Shown: positions 33,533 through 41,770 of the stretch, one piece after another | Layout: each line of letters opens with the position of its first letter | How positions within the stretch are numbered: the stretch's first letter is position 1 | Assembly: GCA_030447305.1 (NCBI GenBank) | Contig: JAUJPC010000004.1 | Coordinates: 124,001 to 188,000, forward strand | DNA: 64,000 nt | Origin: Actinomycetota bacterium | GTDB taxonomy: Bacteria; Actinomycetota; CADDZG01; JAHWKV01 | Direction: 5' to 3' | Translations under genes and position numbers: made by a program | The notes under the pieces: generated by a model | The model's input: only the letters and a program-made list of their open reading frames with translations | The model's database searches: none | Told to the model about the DNA's origin: nothing

Positions 33533-34630
33533 TCAACTAGCGGCTCCTCCGGCCAGCAACCGGCCGTAAAGCTGCAGGTGCGCCTCGATACAGGGCCGGA
33601 TGTCCAGGTTCGCCTCGGCGTGGAGGCGGCAGCGGCGCCTGTCAAAACTCAGCACCTTCGCAATGGCGCCGGCCGCTCCTTTGAGATCTCCCGGCTTTAC
33701 CGCCATTCCCGTCACCCCATCTTCGATCACGTCCAACAGGGCACCTCTTCGATACCCCACCACCGGGCACCCCGCAGCTTGAGCCTCGGCTGTGACCAGG
33801 CCAAAGGGCTCCTCCCACAGAATCGGAAACAGCAGCGCCGAGGACCCCGCCATCAGCCTCCACAGCTCCGTCCGGCGCAGCGAGCCGGCAAACGAGATGC
33901 CTTCCAGCCTGCCGGCCGCGTCATCCACCTGCCGTGCGTACTCCTCGTCATAACGGGCCCCGGCGATGGTCAGGGGCATGCCGCAGACTCCGGCGATCTC
34001 AATCGCATCCAGAACTCCCTTTTCGGGACTGATCCTTCCGGCAAACAACAGACCTCCCCAGGGCTTGTTCGACCAGGGGATTCTCGTTGTCGGGATGCCG
34101 GCCGGCAGAAGCACGTCGATCCGGTTGTGGCGCCGCCAGTCGCGCAGCTGCGACCTGGAGACCGCCGCAACGGTCGGAGCACGGGGGGCCCCCTGCGCCG
34201 ACGAAACCGCCTTCGACACGGCCGGATTCGGCGGAAGGTGAAGGCTGTGGACGACCGGACAGCTGAGGCTACCCGCAAGGTCGATCGCCGCGGCGTCGAA
34301 GCTGTGATTGTGAACGACATCGAAGGACCCGCCGGCGATCATGCCGTAAACCCGTTCAAAAGCTTTGCGGGCAAGCCCGGCCCTGCTCTGCGACTGAGAC
34401 TCTGAGGGCGGGGCCATAGGCCGAAACATGGTTTCGGCCAGGGTCCCGGAGTGGATTCCGGTATCCACGATCTGCAGCCCCTCCACATACGACCCAGAAG
34501 CTGAAAACAGGTGCACGATGTGTCCGGCGTCCTGGATACCCAGCGCGAGATCGGTCAGCAGAGTTGCCACGCCCCCGATCTGCGGCTCACGAATGGGAGC
34601 TATCAAAGGTGCGACCAGCGCAATGCGCAT
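33533..34630 (-). CDS. GT4 family glycosyltransferase
   Basis: 365 residues of GT-B fold. The N-terminus MRIALVAPLIAPIREPQIGGVATLLTDL has the Gly-rich acceptor-side loop; the C-terminal donor domain has LFAGRISPEKGVLDAI, LFPILWEEPFGLVTAEAQAAGCP (E-x7-E type motif) and VVGYRRGALLDVIEDGVTG. Donor and acceptor are unknown. It starts 9 bases after the RibD-like gene and converges with the folE pair, ending within 4 bases of the flavin reductase end. Confidence 0.85.
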   Translation of the reverse strand: MRIALVAPLIAPIREPQIGGVATLLTDLALGIQDAGHIVHLFSASGSYVEGLQIVDTGIHSGTLAETMFRPMAPPSESQSQSRAGLARKAFERVYGMIAGGSFDVVHNHSFDAAAIDLAGSLSCPVVHSLHLPPNPAVSKAVSSAQGAPRAPTVAAVSRSQLRDWRRHNRIDVLLPAGIPTTRIPWSNKPWGGLLFAGRISPEKGVLDAIEIAGVCGMPLTIAGARYDEEYARQVDDAAGRLEGISFAGSLRRTELWRLMAGSSALLFPILWEEPFGLVTAEAQAAGCPVVGYRRGALLDVIEDGVTGMAVKPGDLKGAAGAIAKVLSFDRRRCRLHAEANLDIRPCIEAHLQLYGRLLAGGAAS

Positions 34631-34639
34631 TTCGCGTTG

Positions 34640-35476
34640 TCAGGCGCTGGGCCCGCGACCGTCCTCGGTGGTGCGGGAACCATATCTAAGGAACAGGTAG
34701 CTTCCGGAACGCCTGATACTCACGAGCTCCCGTGATTCCCTTCTGTCGGGCAGGATGCGTACACCCTCCAGCAGCCCCGATGCATCTCCCTTGCCCCCTC
34801 CGGCCAGCACCGGTGCGATGGTGAGAAACAGTTCATCTAGCAGGCCTGCCTGCACCAGCTGCCCGGTGATGTTCGGGCCGGCCTCGCTGAGGACATACTG
34901 CAGCCCTTGCGACCTGACGAGATCCAATGCCTTAGTCATGTCGATCGCGTGCTCGCCTGAGAGCACGTGAAGCCGGCAGCCGGAAGGCAGGGATGAACCC
35001 AGCCGTCTGGCGCCCGCGGCGGTCGTCAGCACCGTCGCCCCCGCACGAAGAGCAGGGTGGTTCACGTTGATCTTCCCGCTGGCGGTCAACAAGATGAGCT
35101 GGGGGTCGGCGGGCTTACCCAGCTTGTTTCTAAGCCGGGCGAAGCTGGACGACAACGCCGGAAACACCGACGAGGCCGTCCAGGGCTCAGCGGTATCTCT
35201 CATGGTCCCGGCTCCCACCAGTACTGCATCGGCGCAGGAGCGCAGCAGTGCCATCACGAACCGGTCGGCGGCGGAGTGGCCGCTTATGGCAGGAGCGGGC
35301 GAGCGGACCGAACTCAGTGACACCACGCCGTCTATTGATTGCACGAAGTTGGCGTAAAGCGTCGGGCCGTTGAAGCCGAAACCTCCTCCATAGAGGGTCC
35401 GAATCTGCTCGGGGAGAGGACAGTTATCAGGCCCGTGGTCGAAGAGAACCTCCAGTGGGTTCAGGGACGCGATCAC
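34640..35476 (-). CDS. RibD C-terminal/dihydrofolate reductase-like pyrimidine reductase family protein
   Basis: 278 residues with the RibD_C fold: TLYANFVQSIDGVVSLSS, FVMALLRSCADAVLVGAGTMRDTAEP (the NADPH-binding region), and the C-terminal VLSEAGPNITGQLVQAGLLDELFLTIAPVLAGGG. These enzymes reduce riboflavin-type pyrimidines or folate-like pterins with NADPH. The GTG at 35476 sits unusually close to AGGAG; a CTG a few codons on is an alternative start. It heads a two-gene unit with the GT4. Confidence 0.85.
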   Translation of the reverse strand: MIASLNPLEVLFDHGPDNCPLPEQIRTLYGGGFGFNGPTLYANFVQSIDGVVSLSSVRSPAPAISGHSAADRFVMALLRSCADAVLVGAGTMRDTAEPWTASSVFPALSSSFARLRNKLGKPADPQLILLTASGKINVNHPALRAGATVLTTAAGARRLGSSLPSGCRLHVLSGEHAIDMTKALDLVRSQGLQYVLSEAGPNITGQLVQAGLLDELFLTIAPVLAGGGKGDASGLLEGVRILPDRRESRELVSIRRSGSYLFLRYGSRTTEDGRGPSA

Positions 35477-35602
35477 CTCCTGTAAGGACCCGGGCTCGTC
35501 CGTGTTGCACCTCCTGCTATGGCACCGGCTCCAATGCCGGACTTGTCTTGTGGTGGATCATCGCGCCCGAGAGCCTTCCCCGCATGAGCCTTATCGCCAC
35601 CG

Positions 35603-35612
35603 TATTGCAATA
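35603..35612. promoter_or_regulatory. Palindrome upstream of the zinc-type ABC importer
   Basis: TATTGCAATA is a perfect 10-bp palindrome about 45 bases before the znuA start, in the region between the divergent RibD-like and transporter genes. Its position fits a metalloregulator site, but it does not match a Zur consensus I know. Confidence 0.3.
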
Positions 35613-35657
35613 AGCAACTGGTCGCCATAGACTTCTGTCCCCAGTCAAGGAGACCCT

Positions 35658-36677
35658 TTGCTCCGTGCCCGTAAGCTGTCGAAGCCGGCGTCCTTGCTGG
35701 TGCTGGCAGTGTTTCTGACGGCGTGCGGCGGTGCCCCGGACGATGCCTCAGGCCGTCAGGCGGCCGGCCGTAAGCTCCAGATTGTTACCACGGTCTCCCC
35801 GATCACTAGCATTGCCTCCAATGTCGTCGGCGACCTCGCGGACGTTAGTGGAGTCGTCCCGGAAGGTACCAACTCCCACACATTCGAACCTTCTCCCAAC
35901 GTGGCCCAATTACTGTCGAAGGCCGACGTCGTGTTCCTCAACGGTTTGGTGCTCGAAGAGCCGACGAAGAAGCTGGCGGAGAACAACCTCAAGGAGGGGG
36001 CCGAGATCGTGGAGCTGGGGTCCATGACGATCAGCCGGGATCAGTACCTCTACGACTTCTCCTTCCCCCGCGAGGACGGAAAGCCCAACCCCCACCTCTG
36101 GACGGATCCCACGCTGGGCCGCAAGTATGCCGAGATCATCAGAGACAAGGCGTCGGAACATGACCCGAACAACGCCGAGGCCTACGCCGCTAACTTCGCT
36201 GACTTTTCCGCCAGGATCGAGAGGCTCGACAAAGCCATGAGGGCGAGCTTTGCGACAGTCCCGCAGGACGATCGCAAGCTGTTGACCTATCACGATGCCT
36301 ACGCTTACTTCGCCAAGACGTACGGCTGGACCGTCGTGGGCGCCATTCAGGTTTTGGACTTCGAGGATCCGACCCCAAGGGAGGTGGCCGACCTGATCGA
36401 CCAGGTGAGGGCCGAAAAGGTGAAGGCCATCTTCGGCTCGGAGGTTTTCCCGAGTCCGGTCCTGGAGCAGATCGGCAGGGAGGCCGGCGTCCGCTACGTC
36501 GACGTGCTCCGGGACGACGACCTCCCCGGGAAGCCCGGCGATCCTCAACATTCGTGGATGGGGCTTCTGCGCTTTGACTACGTGACCATGGTGGAGTCGT
36601 TGGGGGGCGATGCCTCAACCCTCAAAGCGCTCGACGTCACCGACGTCGCCCCGGACAGGGCCGGTTACCCCCAATGA
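35658..36677 (+). CDS. znuA: Zinc-type ABC transporter substrate-binding lipoprotein
   Basis: TTG start with AAGGAG before it. Lipobox LTAC at residues 20-23. Cluster 9 binding protein with three His ligands: His74 in GTNSHTFEPS, His146 in NPHLWTDP, and His212 in LLTYHDAYAYF; Glu262 (GSEVFPSP) precedes the C-lobe. The third His, where Mn-type members have Glu, favours zinc. It is followed by the ATPase with a 4-base overlap. Confidence 0.9.
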   Translation: MLRARKLSKPASLLVLAVFLTACGGAPDDASGRQAAGRKLQIVTTVSPITSIASNVVGDLADVSGVVPEGTNSHTFEPSPNVAQLLSKADVVFLNGLVLEEPTKKLAENNLKEGAEIVELGSMTISRDQYLYDFSFPREDGKPNPHLWTDPTLGRKYAEIIRDKASEHDPNNAEAYAANFADFSARIERLDKAMRASFATVPQDDRKLLTYHDAYAYFAKTYGWTVVGAIQVLDFEDPTPREVADLIDQVRAEKVKAIFGSEVFPSPVLEQIGREAGVRYVDVLRDDDLPGKPGDPQHSWMGLLRFDYVTMVESLGGDASTLKALDVTDVAPDRAGYPQ

Positions 36678-37474
36678 GCCGCTCGACGCCCCTCATGAGC
36701 ATCGACGGGATCACCTGCGCCTACGGCGGCGAGCCGGCGTTGGTTAACGTCCGCCTGGACATCCGGCGGGAGGACTTCATTGGCGTTGTCGGACCCTCGG
36801 GCTCGGGAAAGACCACCCTCCTGCGAGCGTTGCTGGGAAGCGTGGCTCCAGTCGCTGGAGCCATCAGAAGGCAAAAGGGGCTGTCGGTAGCCTATGTGCC
36901 CCAGGTAGAGGCAATTGACTGGAATTTTCCTATCACCGTTGGTGAGTGCGTCCTGGTCGGGCGGTCCGCGGGGCGGATCCTTCCCTGGCCGACCAAGCGG
37001 GAGAAGGCCGAGGTAGCTGACGTGCTCGAGCGTCTGGGAATCGCATCCCTTGAGAACCGCCACATCAGGGATCTGTCCGGAGGCCAGCAGCAAAGGGTAT
37101 TCATTGCCCGGGCTCTGATCCGCCGGCCACAGCTCCTGCTGATGGACGAACCCACGTCGGGGGTGGATCTCACCACCCGGCACGAGGTGCTTCACCTGCT
37201 TGACGAACTCAACCGAAGCGGCTTGTCGATACTGCTGACGACGCACGACCTCAACGGAATAGCCGCCCACCTGCCCACGCTTGTGTGTCTCAATCAGGAG
37301 GTGATCGGCATGGGCCCACCGGGGACGGTCCTGACCCCGGAGGTCCTCGAGCGTACCTATGGGGCCCGGATGGAGGTGCTCCAGCACGCCGGTATCCCGG
37401 TGGTGCTCGACCCTTACGACCGCCTCAATGTCGTACCCATCAAACCATCCCACGCTCATCCGAGGGGACATTGA
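36674..37474 (+). CDS. znuC: Zinc/manganese ABC transporter ATPase
   Basis: 266 residues. Walker A GPSGSGKTT, the signature LSGGQQQRV, Walker B LLLMDEPTSGVD and the H-loop TTHDLNG are all present in normal order. VPQVEAIDWNFPITVGECVLVGR is the family's Q-loop region. It overlaps znuA upstream and the permease downstream, so the three form one operon. Confidence 0.93.
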   Translation: MSRSTPLMSIDGITCAYGGEPALVNVRLDIRREDFIGVVGPSGSGKTTLLRALLGSVAPVAGAIRRQKGLSVAYVPQVEAIDWNFPITVGECVLVGRSAGRILPWPTKREKAEVADVLERLGIASLENRHIRDLSGGQQQRVFIARALIRRPQLLLMDEPTSGVDLTTRHEVLHLLDELNRSGLSILLTTHDLNGIAAHLPTLVCLNQEVIGMGPPGTVLTPEVLERTYGARMEVLQHAGIPVVLDPYDRLNVVPIKPSHAHPRGH

Positions 37475-38334
37475 ACGAGTTCCTGAGGCCGTTTGAGTTC
37501 GAGTTTTTTCGCAACGGCCTGGTGGTCGCCACTGTAGCCGGGGCCCTGTGCGGCATGATCGGGGTGTACGTGGTGCTGCGAGGGATGAGCTACATCGGCC
37601 ACGGCCTGTCGCATGCCATCTTCGGCGGCTTCGCAGCCAGCGCTCTGATCGGTGTCAATCTCTTCGTGGGGGCCGGCATCTGGGGGCTCGCTTCGGCGCT
37701 GATGATCAGCCGGGTCACCAAGCGAGCGTCGATAGGATTCGACGCGGCCATCGGGGTGATAACCACCGCCTCGTTCGCCCTGGGGCTCGCCCTGATCCAA
37801 CTTTTCGGGTCGCCGGGTCGAGATCCCGATGCTGTCCTTTTCGGCAATGTGCTTGGCGTGAGCTCCGGCGATGTCTGGATGGTCATCGCCGTCACGCTCT
37901 TTGCCGCTGGGGTGATCTTCTTCCAATACCGGCCGCTGCTGTTCTCGACCTTCGATCCCGAGGTGGCGGCTGCGTCCGGAGTGAAGACCGCCCGCATGGA
38001 CGCCCTTTTGATGCTTGTCCTCGCCCTTTCCATCCTCGCCACCATGAACGTTATGGGAGTGACGCTGATTGCGGCAGGAGTCGTGATCCCTGCGGTTGTT
38101 GCCAGGCTCGTTACCCACTCCTTTGCGAGGATGCTGCCCCTGGCCACCCTGATCGGCGCCTTTTGCGGCTTCACCGGAATGATCGCCAGCTACCACCTCG
38201 ATGTTGCGTCGGGACCCACCATCGTCCTGACCGGCGCCATCCTGTTCTCGACCGTCTACGCGTTAGCGGCAAGGAGCAGGGTCAAAGCGCCGGCTACGCC
38301 AAAAAGCCCGCCGCGAAAGCTCAGTTCGGTCTAG
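37471..38334 (+). CDS. znuB: Zinc/manganese ABC transporter permease
   Basis: A TTG start overlapping the znuC stop (TTGA), with AGGGGA before it, gives 287 residues beginning NEFLRPFEFEFFRNG after the initiator. The permease has eight or so helices, including GVYVVLRGMSYIGHGLSHAIFGG and MNVMGVTLIAAGVVIPAVVARLV, and family-3 ABC permease loops (GNVLGVSSGDVW). A longer upstream reading would be inside znuC and is not needed. Confidence 0.92.
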   Translation: MNEFLRPFEFEFFRNGLVVATVAGALCGMIGVYVVLRGMSYIGHGLSHAIFGGFAASALIGVNLFVGAGIWGLASALMISRVTKRASIGFDAAIGVITTASFALGLALIQLFGSPGRDPDAVLFGNVLGVSSGDVWMVIAVTLFAAGVIFFQYRPLLFSTFDPEVAAASGVKTARMDALLMLVLALSILATMNVMGVTLIAAGVVIPAVVARLVTHSFARMLPLATLIGAFCGFTGMIASYHLDVASGPTIVLTGAILFSTVYALAARSRVKAPATPKSPPRKLSSV

Positions 38335-38435
38335 CCGGCGCTTCGCCGGTTCTTGCCCAGTTAGCAACAGGATGGATCGGGTACGAAAGGTTCAATCCAG
38401 TACTTTCAACGGCATCCCGTAAAGGAGCACGACAA

Positions 38436-39935
38436 GTGGGATCTCTCCATGAGGTAAACAGGTCGATCTGGGTGGAGACCACCCCGGAGACCTCGTACCC
38501 GGCACTTACCCAAGACCTTACCGTCGACGTCGCCATCGTAGGCGGAGGGATCACGGGACTCAGCTGCGCGCTGGCTTTGATAGAGCAGGGAGCGACGGTC
38601 GGAATCGTCGAAGCGGGACACCTTGCCTCCGGTGTAACCGGGTACACGACCGCCAAACTGAGCTCACTTCACGGACTCTCCTACGCCTCCATCGCAGAAG
38701 ACCACGGCGAGGAGAACGCTCGCAGCTACGGCGAGGCCAACGAGGCCGCCATTGAAAAGGTCGCTTCCATAGTTTCGGAGGCCGGAATTGACTGCGACTT
38801 CGAACGGATGCCCGCTTACACCTACACGCAGGATGAACAACGCGTACCGGAGATCGAACACGAGGTCGAGGTCGCCCGTCGGGTGGGGCTTCCTGCGTCC
38901 TTCGTCACCGAAACCGATCTTCCCTACGAGATCGCAGCAGCCGTCCGCTTCGACAACCAGGCGATGTTTCACCCGCGCAAGTACTGCATTGGCCTGGCCC
39001 GCCTGCTAAGCGACAGGGGCGGCAAGATCTTCGAGCTCAGCCGGGCGGTCGAGGTGAAATCCGGTTCGGTGCGGACCGATTCCGCCCGGATCTCCGCCCA
39101 GCATGTGATTCAGGCGACGCAGCTTCCGATCCATGACCCGGGCGGCTTCTTCGCCAAGGCCTCCCCGGTGCGCTCCTACGCCATGGCGGTTGCCACCGAC
39201 AATCCCGTAACCGGAATGTACCTCAGCGTCGATACGCCCAGCCGATCGATCCGAACCCACCGCGAGGGTGAGCAGGCCTACCTGGTGCTGGGTGGTGAGA
39301 GCCATAAGGTCGGACAGGATCCCGACACGACTCAACGGTATGCGGCGCTCGAGTCGTGGGCAGAGCAAACTTTCGGCGCCGGCGAGCCGGCGTTCCGCTG
39401 GTCGGCCCAGGATTACTCCCCCGCGGACGGCGTGCCGTACATCGGCCGGCTCGCCCCGGGCACCGACGGACTGTGGGTCGCGACGGGCTTCAAGAAGTGG
39501 GGCATGACCACGGGAACCGCGGCCGGCATGATCCTGGCCGACCTGATCCAGGGAAGGGATAATCCCTGGGCAGCGACATTCGACGCCACCCGGGTCAAAA
39601 TCAGCGTCTCCGCTAAGAAGCTGCTGAAGGAGAACGCCAACGTATTGAAGCGCTTCGTCTCCGACCGGCTCGCCAAGCTGAGCGCCCCCCAAGTCGAGAA
39701 TATCCAGAGGGCCGACGGCGGCATTGTCGACGTAGGCGGCGAGAAGGTTGCCGCCTACAGGGACGAAGACGGAAACATCCACGCCGTATCGCCGGTTTGT
39801 ACCCACCTTGCGTGCGTGGTCTCGTTTAACAAGGCCGAGAAGAGCTGGGATTGTCCCTGCCACGGCTCCCGGTTTGACATCGATGGCCGGGTGATCCAGG
39901 GTCCTGCGGTCGAAGACTTATCTCCGGCCGGCTAG
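38436..39935 (+). CDS. FAD-dependent oxidoreductase with C-terminal Rieske domain
   Basis: 499 residues from GTG 38436, with AAAGGAG eight bases before it. The DAO-type FAD domain starts with DVAIVGGGITGLSCALAL (residues 30-47). Near the end of the FAD domain lie DGVPYIGRL and VATGFKKWGMTTGTAAGMILADLI. The C-terminal Rieske domain has CTHLACVVSFN and DCPCHGSRFD, the two Cys and two His needed for a [2Fe-2S] cluster. This YhfW-like fusion may oxidise a small amine or amino acid. It stands alone after the zinc importer. Confidence 0.9.
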   Translation: MGSLHEVNRSIWVETTPETSYPALTQDLTVDVAIVGGGITGLSCALALIEQGATVGIVEAGHLASGVTGYTTAKLSSLHGLSYASIAEDHGEENARSYGEANEAAIEKVASIVSEAGIDCDFERMPAYTYTQDEQRVPEIEHEVEVARRVGLPASFVTETDLPYEIAAAVRFDNQAMFHPRKYCIGLARLLSDRGGKIFELSRAVEVKSGSVRTDSARISAQHVIQATQLPIHDPGGFFAKASPVRSYAMAVATDNPVTGMYLSVDTPSRSIRTHREGEQAYLVLGGESHKVGQDPDTTQRYAALESWAEQTFGAGEPAFRWSAQDYSPADGVPYIGRLAPGTDGLWVATGFKKWGMTTGTAAGMILADLIQGRDNPWAATFDATRVKISVSAKKLLKENANVLKRFVSDRLAKLSAPQVENIQRADGGIVDVGGEKVAAYRDEDGNIHAVSPVCTHLACVVSFNKAEKSWDCPCHGSRFDIDGRVIQGPAVEDLSPAG

Positions 39936-40029
39936 TCCCGAAGGCTCAAGCTGCACCCGCGCTCGGCATGGGAGCCACTAACACTGGTCCGTAGGTATCC
40001 ACAACTCTGACGACCCCGAGGATGATCGC

Positions 40030-40878
40030 ATGACTTCAACAGCAAGCCAGGCTACGGAAGAGCTTTACCGGGACGGGATCATCGCGCTGAAAGGAGCGCT
40101 GCCGCCCCAGTGGGCCGACGACCTACTCCATGACTTTGAGATCCTGTACGCCGAGGCTGAAGAACGGGACAAAGCCGCCGCCGACGGCGCCGGAAGGGGG
40201 CGTGTCCCCCGTGGTCCCGGAGAAAATCCGAGGCGGTACTACATGGCTGTCCATCCGCAGCGGCTTCGAGGATTTCGGGATCTCGTTACCCATCCTTTGG
40301 TGGATGCCGTCTGCCGGGGAGTCCTCGGGGACGACTACCAGTATGTTGAGATCGGATTCGACGTTGCACTGCCTGGTGCCGTGAAGCAGCCTTTGCACCG
40401 CGACTTCCCCACGCCGGACGAAACCAAGGCCACCGGCAAGTTGAGCTCACTCGCGATTAATGTAACCTGCGTCGATGTGACTCCTGAAATGGGCCCACTG
40501 GAGATTGTCCCGGGTACGCATTTCGATGACGGCACCGACTTCGTCAACGGGATGCGCGTGCCGTCAGAGATGTACGAGCGGTACGCCGGCCGCCTTCAAA
40601 GCCGCATGCCCAAGCGGGGCGACGTGTCCATCCGCACGGGGCTGACCCTTCATCGAGGCACCGCCAACACGTCGTCGCGTCCTAGGCCCGTGATGATCAT
40701 GGGCGTCATGGACGCCGAGTACAAAACGTTCGCCGACCACGAGCTCACGATGACGCACGACTACTTCGAAAGCCTGCCGTCCGACGTCCAGACCCACCTG
40801 CGACGTTGCGACCTGACAACAAATCTGCAGCCGATCTTTCAGGATTACGTCCTGGACTTCTTGCTGGAAGAGGGCTAG
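40030..40878 (+). CDS. Phytanoyl-CoA dioxygenase (PhyH) family protein
   Basis: An Fe(II)/2-oxoglutarate dioxygenase of 282 residues. The iron ligands are His and Asp in KQPLHRDFPTP (near residue 123) and a distal His in TGLTLHRGTANTSSRPRPVMI, where Arg binds 2-oxoglutarate. EMGPLEIVPGTHFDD is the usual PhyH segment. The substrate is unknown. Its last 130 bases overlap, on the opposite strand, the tail of the aldo-keto reductase. Confidence 0.85.
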   Translation: MTSTASQATEELYRDGIIALKGALPPQWADDLLHDFEILYAEAEERDKAAADGAGRGRVPRGPGENPRRYYMAVHPQRLRGFRDLVTHPLVDAVCRGVLGDDYQYVEIGFDVALPGAVKQPLHRDFPTPDETKATGKLSSLAINVTCVDVTPEMGPLEIVPGTHFDDGTDFVNGMRVPSEMYERYAGRLQSRMPKRGDVSIRTGLTLHRGTANTSSRPRPVMIMGVMDAEYKTFADHELTMTHDYFESLPSDVQTHLRRCDLTTNLQPIFQDYVLDFLLEEG

Positions 40879-41770
40879 CCGCCGGCCCGTTGGCATTGAG
40901 GAAAGCAATCTCCTCAGGATCCAGCTTCAGGTCGGCTGCACGAAGGCTGTCGAGGATTGTCTGCGGCTTGCGTGCCCCAGGAATGGGGATGACGGTTGGT
41001 GCGGTTGCAAGCTCCCACGCCAGACAAATCTGGTGAGCCGAGACGCCGCGCCGCCGCGCGACCTCTTCGAATGCCGGATGCCGGCTGCCAAGTGTCCCGG
41101 CACCTGCCATTCCTCCGAGTGGGGCCCACGCCAGAAAGGCGACGCCCCGCGTCGCGCAGAATTCAATCTCTTCCAGAGACGTCCGGAACGAGGGGGAGAA
41201 CTCGTTTTGGACGCTGGTGACCCCCACGATCTCCATCGCCTGAGCGATCTGAGTCACGCTGGCATTCCCGATACCGACGAACCGGATCTTCCCCTCGTCC
41301 TGCAGGTCTTTGAGGGCGCCGACTGAATCCTCGTATGGCACCTTGGGATCCGGCCGGTGATGCTGATAGAGCGTGATGACATCCACTCCGAGAGCGATCA
41401 GGCTTGCTTCGCACGCCCTGCGCAGGTGTTCCGGCCGTCCATCGAGGTGCCATCCCCCATCCGCCGAGCGGCAGTGACCTCCCTTTGTGGCGATCACAAT
41501 CTCGTCGCGGGACCCACTCCACGAGTGGACCGCTTTGGCGACGAGACGCTCGTTGTGGCCGACGTCAGAGCAGTTCGTGCAGTAGGTATCGGCGGTGTCG
41601 ATCAGAGTCAGGCCGGCATCGAGGGCGACGTGAAGCGTCCTGATCGCAGAACGCTCATCGGGCCCACCCTCCCGGGACAGCAGCATGGCGCCCAGGCCGA
41701 TGGCCCCGACAGAGAAGCTGCCCAGTTTTCGAGTCGGAATACCGCTGGCGCCATTGTCGGTCTGGTTCAC
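40745..41770 (-). CDS. Aldo/keto reductase with a long C-terminal tail
   Basis: An NADPH-dependent TIM-barrel oxidoreductase. The catalytic tetrad is visible: LTLIDTADTYCTNCSDVGHNE (Asp, Tyr), ATKGGH (Lys) and LYQHHRPDP (His). The cofactor region is IPIPGARKPQTILDSL. The barrel is complete by about residue 295; the rest (PAASPLPARSPGRNPERSAAD and onward) is Arg/Ser-rich and lies antisense to the PhyH gene, so the original stop was probably lost. GTG 41770 overlaps the end of the glycosidase gene. Confidence 0.85.
   Translation of the reverse strand: MNQTDNGASGIPTRKLGSFSVGAIGLGAMLLSREGGPDERSAIRTLHVALDAGLTLIDTADTYCTNCSDVGHNERLVAKAVHSWSGSRDEIVIATKGGHCRSADGGWHLDGRPEHLRRACEASLIALGVDVITLYQHHRPDPKVPYEDSVGALKDLQDEGKIRFVGIGNASVTQIAQAMEIVGVTSVQNEFSPSFRTSLEEIEFCATRGVAFLAWAPLGGMAGAGTLGSRHPAFEEVARRRGVSAHQICLAWELATAPTVIPIPGARKPQTILDSLRAADLKLDPEEIAFLNANGPAASPLPARSPGRNPERSAADLLSGRNVAGGSGRRTAGFRSSRASS

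Noticed and set aside
37548-38435. Long upstream extension of the Rieske oxidoreductase frame
   Set aside because: It overlaps the intact znuB permease in another frame; the GTG at 38436 has a ribosome site and starts the FAD domain correctly.
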